Positions 59,006 through 64,000 of a DNA stretch of 64,000 bases are shown here, in pieces. The DNA comes from Henckelia pumila (taxonomy: Eukaryota; Streptophyta; Magnoliopsida; Lamiales; Gesneriaceae). The stretch's first letter is position 1; each line of letters begins with the position of its first letter. The DNA is taken from assembly GCF_033568475.1 (NCBI RefSeq), contig NC_133120.1, positions 49,841,751-49,905,750 on the forward strand. Reading direction: 5' to 3'. The position numbers were made by a program, and so were the translations under genes. The notes beneath the pieces are model-generated. The model saw only the letters and a program-made list of their open reading frames with translations, had not been told where the DNA came from and made no database searches.

Positions 59006-60787
59006 AATCCTTCCAAACTAAAACTTATGCCAGTTCCGAGCAAAAATAGAATAAAAATAAGAGAGAATGAAACGACACCAACAAAACAACTAACGCCTAA
59101 AACACGCAAGTCATGATATCAATTAATGCAGTCGGCCTCAAGATTTATTTTTTATCATGTAGTCCACTTGTTTTGCTACATCATTTTTCAAGAGTTCTCG
59201 CGTGTGTGTGTGTGATTTGCCAATCTCGTCCACCCAACCTAACACCTGGATATAATTATGCAACTAGTGAGCTTCAAAAAATTCATTCATCCCGCCCTCA
59301 GTTTTCAAAATTTAATCAACCAAGTTCTATCTTTATTTGCACAGATCAAAAAGACTTTTTCGTTTATTGGTTCAACATAAATTTGGCAAGAGAACATGTA
59401 TCCAAAAGTATATCAGAATCAATCAAAAAATATAAGAACTATGGCAAAGGGATTTGATCAAGCTTTCTTATCAAATTGAGAAGTACGAGTAGCAAAACTA
59501 AATTATTTGTGCTGCAAGATTTTGCATCCGACTTTCTTTTACACCATACATTCTCCTTTTTTAGCCTTCTAGATTAGAATTTCAATCCAAGGCCTCCTCT
59601 CACCTTACTTTCTCCGCCATTACACTTTTTTTTTTGCATTTTTTTAGCTACTCATCTTGTTTTTGTACTTCTTCATGATTATAGAGTGGCTAAGAAGACT
59701 CAAATTATTAAAAAATTGCCTAAATCACTTCTGTGCTTATAAAAATCTACCTTAGTTTCAAGAAAAAATCACAAAGGCTCAAGCATATTAGCAGGAGATA
59801 AGTATTCAAATATTTATCAATGGTAATCAAAGACTCGGGATTCAAGCAAAAGAATTGGATATTTTCAATTTTGGTAGTATTGAGTAGATAAAATATTATT
59901 GGTATTGCACTGCCAGATATTTACATGCATATTTTTGTGAGAACTCAAGATAAAATTCAGCTAACACCGAATCAATTCCTCAGATAAAATATTAGCAAAA
60001 TAAAAAAATTTCAATTTTCTCATCATAGACTGATTATGGTTACTAACACATGACTTTAACTCACACATAAAATTTAAATAAACACAATAATGACTATTTT
60101 TAAAAAATAATTTTTTTAACACAAATAATAATAAACTAAACACACAACCGCAGAAATTCAAGCAAACAACAACAATTAAAATCAAACACCCCCCCCCCCC
60201 CCCCCCCCCCCCCCAAACTAAAAAATGTGCATTGTCCTCAATGTACAATAATTCAATAACAAGAACGGAGGAATGCACATACATGTGGCACGAACATCAG
60301 TAGTCATAGCCAATCATCATTCCGGGTGTAGGTGCGTTGATACAAGAGATTTCTCATAATTCCAAGGACCAAGATTAGAAAATTCAAAGTTAGCACGTGA
60401 ACAAAACATGCGGCCAATAAGCTATACAAAATTTAAATAAAAAACTTAAAATTGCTAAAACATAAACAAAATAAAATTTGGGTTGCCTCCCAAAAGCGCT
60501 TGGTTTAAAGTCGTCAGCTTGACTTGACGCTGATTTTAGCCCATCACTGCCACTTTATTGGAGGTCTTGTTCCTCTTTTTCGCCCTCCAAACATACTCAA
60601 AAATCATCTTTGACATGACTTTCTCTTTTCACCTTCTTTGCCACCTTCGGATCTCGCCCTATCTTCAATTATAATTTACTCTAACTTTGTCGCATTGTTC
60701 TACTTTCTTTATTTGCCCAACCATGAACACATTTTCCTTGGGTGGTTTGCTAGCCTCCTTATACACAATAAAAATTTCTTTTTCACC
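59006..60787 (-). other. 3' internal non-coding part of the second Athila-like element
   Basis: No reverse transcriptase, RNase H or integrase. It has landmarks of the 3' region of Athila/Tat elements: TTGGGAGGCAACCC (minus strand, near 60482) and GAGGACAATGCACATTTT (near 60225), followed by a long G run. PPT-like AGTTTGGAAGGATT precedes the LTR. Confidence 0.65.
60189..60214. repeat. C26 homopolymer (G26 on the element's strand)
   Basis: Twenty-six C in a row. It directly follows, on the minus strand, the TTTAGTTTGGGG segment that in Athila/Tat elements usually has four to six G. Confidence 0.85.
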
Positions 60788-62751
60788 TTAAAGTTCCATC
60801 GTCAACTCTCCCCTTTTGACATCTATCTTGGCTTCAGCAGTAGCCAAGAGAGGTCTTCCCAAGATTAAAGGTATGTCTTTATCTTCCTCCATATCTAACA
60901 CCACAAAATCAACAGGAAAAATAAATTTATCAACTTTTACCAAAACATCCTCAACTACTCCACGAGGATATACGAGGGATCTATTCGCTAACTGCAAAGC
61001 GATGGTAGTGGGCTTCATCTCTCCAAGTCCTAGGCTCCTGAAAATAGAAAAAAACATCAAATTAATACTAGCGTCTAAATCACATAATGCTTTATTAAAT
61101 AAGAAGAACCAATACTACAAGAAAAAGTAAAACTCCCTAGATCTTTTAATTTTTGAGGTAACTTTTTCTGGAGGATCACACCAAACTCCTTTGTCAACTT
61201 CACAGTCTCAAACTCTTCCAGCTTTTGCTTCCTAGACATCACCTCTTTAAATAATTTGGCATAATTGGGCATTTGTTCCAAAGTATCAGCGAATGGAATG
61301 TTGATGTGAATTTTCTTGAATATATCAAGAAAATTAGAAAATTGTTCATCTAATGCTTTTTTCTTGAACCTCGAGGATACAGTAAAAATGGTCTTGGCAC
61401 AGGCGGTTTCTCATACACAATTGCAGGCTCACTAATGTCCTCTACCCTTGTTTCCTTTGCTTCAAATTCAATTTTTTCAACTGTTGGATTCACAATTCCA
61501 ACTTCCTTTCCAATTTTCAAAGTAATGACCTTGCAATGCTCTTATTGGGTTTACCTCAGTATTGCTAGGAAACGTCCCTCTCTGTTGATTAGTCAAGGCA
61601 TTCGCAAGTTGACCAATTTGAATCTCAATATTTTTCATAGAAGCACCCATATTGGTCATGTGTGTCTCCATACTATCCAGTCTATTCTTATTCCTCTCGA
61701 ATCTTTTTGTTGACCCAGATATAAAATTCCCAACCAAGTACTCTAAAGATTATCTACCCTCACCCCTTTGATTACTGAACCCGAGTGGAGGATTCAACAC
61801 ATTATTATTATTTGCGTATGAAAAATTATCATGATTGTGCAAACTAGGATGATATTGGTTGGGTACACGATTACCTCGATAGCCATTAAAATTTTGGTTG
61901 TTCACATACTAAGCTTGCTCTCCACTTTCAAATCCATTAGTAGGATTAAATATAGTCGCCAATGATTCCAACTCAATTGAGACTACATTTCCCATGATCA
62001 TCGCAGCCTACTCTGTAGAAATAACATCCATTTGAGCATTCAAAGCCTTGAATGCATCGACTTCATAAATTCCATCAGGTTTCATTATCATATATCTCTC
62101 ATTTGGCCACTGGTAGCTATTAATCGTCATCTGATCAAGCATCTCATAAGAATCCACAGGAAATTTAGAAAATATTGATCCTTCAGCAGCAACATCCACA
62201 AAAATTTGAGTTGTCCCATTCAAACCATTGTAGCATATATAATTCTATCTGCTCCCAATCGGAAACATTATGATTTGGGCACTTCCATAGTAATTCTTTG
62301 TAGAGCTCCCAAGCTTCACACAACTGCTCAAAATCTTGCTGTCTGAATGTTGTGATCTCAATTTTCAATTGGGCAGACTTGGCAGGTGAAAAATACTTGG
62401 AAAGAAATTTAGAAGCCATGTCAACCCATGTTGTAATACTCCTAAGAGGCAGTGATTGTAACCAACTACGAGCATTGTCACAGTCTGATGGTGTCCTCAG
62501 TAACACCATGAATATTCACAGTATCAGCGATCTCCATAAAAGTGCGCAGGTGCAAGTTTGGATCTTCAGTAGCTGTACCCCTAAACTGATTTCTGCTGAA
62601 CCATATTGATGAACGCTGTCTTCAATTCAAAATTATTGGCAATGATAGTCTGCCGAGCAATTCCAAAATAATAATTGTTTATCACCGGTCGAAAGAGATC
62701 ACTGATTGACACCGAACCAGTATTTTCACCTCCTCCTCTATTTTCAGCCAT
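60788..62751 (-). pseudogene. Athila-like gag and protease
   Basis: ATG at 62751: MAENRGGGENTGSVSISDLF. Capsid blocks: ARSWLQSLPLRSITTWVDMA, SKYFSPAKSAQLKIEITTFR and GIYEVDAFKALNAQMD. Then IQIGQLANALTNQQRGTFPS, QMPNYAKLFKEVMSRKQKLE, and protease CDLDASINLM (usual DLGAS) with EDKDIPLILGRPLLATAEAK. Stops and frame changes are frequent. The coding part ends after the protease. Confidence 0.8.
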
Positions 62752-62889
62752 TTGTTTCAATTGTAAATTACCTATCAGCCCCTAAACCCAAACATAAATA
62801 CATTCTCAGTCCCATGTCAGAAAAAAATATTGTTTAAATTCCTTGGGCCCAAATAATTTTTTTCAGATGGAATTTTGAGTACAAAAAAA

Positions 62890-63690
62890 CGTTGAAATAT
62901 ATGGCTACGGAATTTCATGTAATTGTGAGGTATTCAACTATTTCATAAATAATGGTACAATATGTATGATTTTTGACGTACTCCAAATGATGTAAAATAA
63001 TATATTGATATTTAATGCGTCGCATTATGTTGTTCTTTGGTATGATAATCGGTTCAAAATATTAAAAAAATACGGGTACTATTATATGATTATGAAGAGT
63101 ATCAAATATGTTTAATATTGGTACAAATTATATAGATTTTTGCAAGTACTATGTGAAACAATTGATATTAATGACATATTCTATCTTATTTGGATGAATA
63201 ATCGGTACTAAACATTGAAATTATGGTTATTAATATATGATTTTCTGAGTACACCTAAAGGTATTCAGATCTGGTTCAATTTTGTGATTTTGGAGTATTC
63301 TAAAACGTATGTTTTAAGTTCCATATTCAATAAATTATGTCTAGCGTTTTAGTGCTCAAATTCTTATTTTTTTCTATTACCTTGTTCTTGAATAATTGGT
63401 GCGCTTGATCTTATTTATGTATTCGTATCATATTTTCAATGTTTTGTACCAACTTTCTATGATGTTTTTTTGAGTATTCATTAAACATATGTTTGCTAGT
63501 TCATAGTAATAATACTTTGTTATGGTTCTTATATACTCTATATATCTTTAATTTTTTAATCGATATTGAAAAATGAGTGTGCTCGAATATCATGTATGCG
63601 GACCATATTTTCAATTGTTTTGTACGATTGTCATCCTCGATAAAATATGGAGGCCTAGGGAGTTTAAAAAACTCTTTTTATGACAAGGGA
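62890..63690. repeat. Decayed tandem repeat, about 150-170 bp period
   Basis: Recurring segments: TGATAATCGGTTCAAAAT (63048) and TGAATAATCGGTACTAAA (63193); GGTACAATATGTATGATTTT (62953) and GGTACAAATTATATAGATTT (63119); ATCATATTTTCAATGTTTTG (63426) and ACCATATTTTCAATTGTTTT (63602); GAGTATTCTAAAACG and GAGTATTCATTAAAC. It lies where the leader and primer-binding site of the second Athila element would be expected. Confidence 0.45.
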
Positions 63691-64000
63691 CTTAAACATG
63701 CATATGTGTTTGGAGTTTCAGGCAACTGAATGCTAATTTTTCACCTTGTTTCAACTCTTCTCTTCTTGTTTTTCATAAAGACTTTCTGCAATTTTCTCAA
63801 TTTCCGAATCAACATAGAAGGTGATTCGTTGGCCTTTGCTTGTTCACCATAAAACTACATAAAAAAGAGACGAGAGAATTTAATTTAAAACCAATATAAA
63901 AAATAAAATGTACGCCAGATTTGAAAAAAAATACTAATATATTCTACAATCAACAATATCAAATAAAACATGGTTCAAGTCAAGCTTACGTTTGTCTCCT
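63691..64000. other. Unassigned right edge
   Basis: No gene recognised. The last 40 bases (GGTTCAAGTCAAGCTTACGT) resemble 58168-58187 of the Athila LTR, too short to assign. Confidence 0.3.

Noticed and set aside
60638-61130. Plus-strand frames over the Athila protease
   Set aside because: Shadows of the minus-strand protease and gag frames.
63960-64000. Possible start of the 5' LTR of the second Athila element
   Set aside because: Only about 20-30 bases resemble 58165-58195 and the sequence before it does not match the rest of the LTR.
1-64000. CRISPR arrays, operons, ribosome-binding sites, rRNA or complete tRNA genes
   Set aside because: None seen; the window is plant nuclear DNA and repeats present are transposon- or minisatellite-type.

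Overview
The window is nuclear DNA of a flowering plant, most likely a eudicot. The evidence is spliced genes with GT-AG introns, plant-specific families (BAHD acyltransferase, ankyrin-PGG membrane protein), plant LTR-retrotransposon lineages (Tekay and Reina-like Ty3, Athila-like Ty3, Copia), many MITEs, and a very AT-rich background. No bacterial or organellar gene was seen. Species cannot be read from the sequence; an asterid is only a guess.

Only two host genes are well supported. (1) A two-exon BAHD acyltransferase on the + strand (3476-6542) has HRAAD and DFGWG motifs and a reading-frame break near 6205-6230. (2) A six-exon gene on the - strand runs from 45141 to 28014. It encodes about 796 residues: an N-terminal Copia-GAG-like region, ankyrin repeats, then a four-helix PGG membrane domain. 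All five introns have matching phases. Its third intron is 12.4 kb and is packed with nested transposons. An unidentified, probably broken coding block lies at 24294-24811 (-).

Layout. 1-801: start of a Ty3 element (gag, PBS, LTR). 2.0-2.35 kb: foldback MITE. 3.4-6.5 kb: BAHD gene. 6.5-12.1 kb: AT-rich intergenic DNA with minisatellites, a foldback MITE and a Tourist-like MITE. 12.1-13.1 kb: Helitron and Ty3-integrase scraps. 13.5-20.8 kb: a gag-less Tekay chromovirus (-) that interrupts an Athila-like element (20.8-24.2 kb). 24.3-26.5 kb: orphan ORFs and a SINE. 27.0-27.7 kb: Copia gag scrap. 28.0-45.1 kb: ankyrin-PGG gene with Copia A, a Tekay-like LTR remnant, and Copia B interrupted by a hAT MITE, a solo LTR and a Tourist MITE; two MULE-type MITEs are also present. 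45.5-51 kb: AT-rich DNA with a hairpin in (TA)n, a 27-bp minisatellite and a MULE-type foldback element. 51-54.3 kb: Copia C gag remnant with SINE copies. 54.3-62.8 kb: a second Athila-like element with gag and protease only, its 3' LTR split by a 3.2-kb solo LTR related to the Tekay element. 62.9-63.7 kb: decayed tandem repeats.

The features most worth a second look are the GAG-ankyrin-PGG fusion gene, the solo LTR with terminal inverted repeats of about 50 bp, a motif built on GTGTTG/CAACAC scattered through Copia A, a tRNA-like SINE family, and several MITEs whose target-site duplications can be read directly.
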